From assembly GCA_013399305.1 (NCBI GenBank), contig VXAI01000013.1, positions 4,728,255 through 4,792,254 on the forward strand: 64,000 nt of DNA, read 5' to 3'. The position numbers and the translations under genes were made by a program. Below, piece by piece: positions 63,216 through 64,000 of this stretch. Source of the DNA: Rostratula benghalensis. Taxonomy: Eukaryota > Chordata > Aves > Charadriiformes > Rostratulidae. Under the pieces are notes generated by a model. It searched no databases. It saw only the letters and a program-made list of their open reading frames with translations, and had not been told where the DNA came from. The stretch's first letter is position 1; each line of letters begins with the position of its first letter.

Positions 63216-63238
63216 ATTTTATTTATTTATTTATTTAT
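63216..63238. repeat. (TTTA)n microsatellite ending at an assembly gap
   Basis: GATTTTATTTATTTATTTATTTAT runs straight into the N run. The array probably continues into the gap, which would explain why the assembly broke here. Confidence 0.9.
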
Positions 63239-63288
63239 NNNNNNNNNNNNNNNNNNNNNNNNNNNNNNNNNNNNNNNNNNNNNNNNNN
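63239..63288. other. Assembly gap, 50 N
   Basis: Exactly 50 N bases. A round number like this is normally a placeholder or estimate, so the true length between the flanks is unknown. Confidence 0.99.
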
Positions 63289-64000
63289 CTGGTTTACTGA
63301 TGTGTTCCACACGCTTGCCTAGCTGAATGCTAGAACATTACATTTCAAACCAGGCTCCTCCTGACCCCTGCGACTTACAGGACTTCTATGAGTTGTCCTA
63401 GCCCCTAGTATAAATACGCAAACTGACTGAAACTTTCCAGTTCAGAAGCACTTCCACTAAGCTCCAACAAGAGCTCAAGTTCTGAGTATGGTCTGGACTG
63501 TGCCAACATCACCAGAGCTTCACTTTTCATTTCCTACTTCCAAATACCCTGTTTGTCTGCCATGACCACACCAACAATGCAAAGCAAACCTCAGATACGA
63601 CTCTTCAAAGGTCAGGTGGTAAGTCATCAGTTAAAGCATAATATAACAGAAAACATGACTTTGCATGTGCTTGAAGTGATTTGTACATTAGAGTGTCTTT
63701 TTCAGTGGAATTCTGTAATGTACCGATCTATAATATGAGTGTTTCTGAGCATAAGAAACAAAACAGAACAAACAAAGAAATGGGCCCTTTACGAGAAGAC
63801 AATGTTGGAGCTGTACTATGCAGAGAATCAGATGTCCATGAGAATATTTGACTTCTGTGCTAAGCAGTTTGTGAGATATTTGTTATGCGAGTAAATTGTA
63901 CATTTTCATTTCTTACTATTATTGTTATGGAACCCAGGTCATTATCCATTCTTTGTAGCACTGCTGTAGCAGATACATATGAAAGTCAGTGACCTACCTA
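63289..64000. other. Unique sequence after the gap
   Basis: Less AT-rich than the preceding sequence, with a few CpGs. It contains the TATA-box arrangement described at 63409. No recognised gene, RNA or mobile element. Confidence 0.5.
63409..63416 (+). promoter_or_regulatory. TATA-box candidate with downstream donor site (low confidence)
   Basis: TATAAATA at 63409-63416 is a full-consensus TATA box preceded by CCCCTAG. A start site would fall near 63440-63445 (CCAGTTCAGAAG). The following 175 bp contain an ATG at 63488 with a 25-codon frame, and an ATG at 63562 whose frame (begins MTTPTMQSKPQIRLFKGQV) reaches a good splice donor, GTGGTAAGT, with GTAAGT at 63619-63624. This could be a first exon of a tissue-specific transcript. 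TATAAATA also arises by chance often in AT-rich DNA, and the peptide is not recognised. Confidence 0.2.

Noticed and set aside
1..64000. Endogenous retrovirus LTRs, CRISPR arrays, bacterial-type operons, rRNA genes
   Set aside because: No paired long terminal repeats, primer-binding site or gag/pol frames, no regularly spaced direct repeats, no ribosome-binding-site/CDS clusters and no conserved rRNA segments were seen.

Overview
The window looks like non-coding DNA from an avian macrochromosome. The evidence is at least eight 5'-truncated CR1 LINE fragments of bird type, with reverse transcriptase remnants and the characteristic 3' end of ATTCTATGA-like repeats next to the 'GGTTGGAAGGGACC' motif. 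There are also a few very old MIR-like SINE relics, AT-rich base composition, long poly-A/T tracts and little CpG. Nothing suggests a bacterium, plasmid or virus. No operon, rRNA, tRNA, CRISPR array or intact protein-coding gene is visible.

Layout. 1-7219: unique AT-rich DNA with one short CR1 3' end (about 1145), a perfect 21-bp tandem duplication (1710) and a perfect 30-bp palindrome (5924). 7220-8330: the longest CR1 copy (minus), with a frameshifted RT C-terminal remnant. 11176-12066: a second long CR1 (plus). 12067-28033: mostly unique DNA with homopolymers and MIR-like relics near 20.4-20.6 kb. 28034-28704: the best preserved CR1 (minus). 31664-31781, 34390-34958 and 36463-36570: three plus-strand CR1 3' pieces; a second MIR-like relic lies at 33515-33688. 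36571-62789: a 26-kb stretch with almost no recognisable repeats, one GC-rich patch (48.85-49.13 kb) and TAATTA-rich blocks near 60.5-61.2 kb that could be enhancers. 62790-62850: last CR1 tail. 63239-63288: a 50-N assembly gap beside a TTTA microsatellite. 63289-64000: unique DNA with a TATAAATA box.

Coding potential. The open frames of 60-171 codons outside CR1 are about what chance gives in 64 kb of AT-rich DNA. Two places deserve a check as possible exons: a short acidic minus-strand frame ending at 32042, and a TATA-box/donor-site arrangement at 63409-63624. Neither is identified with a known gene. The window is best read as intergenic or deep intronic, and I see no convincing new biological system in it.
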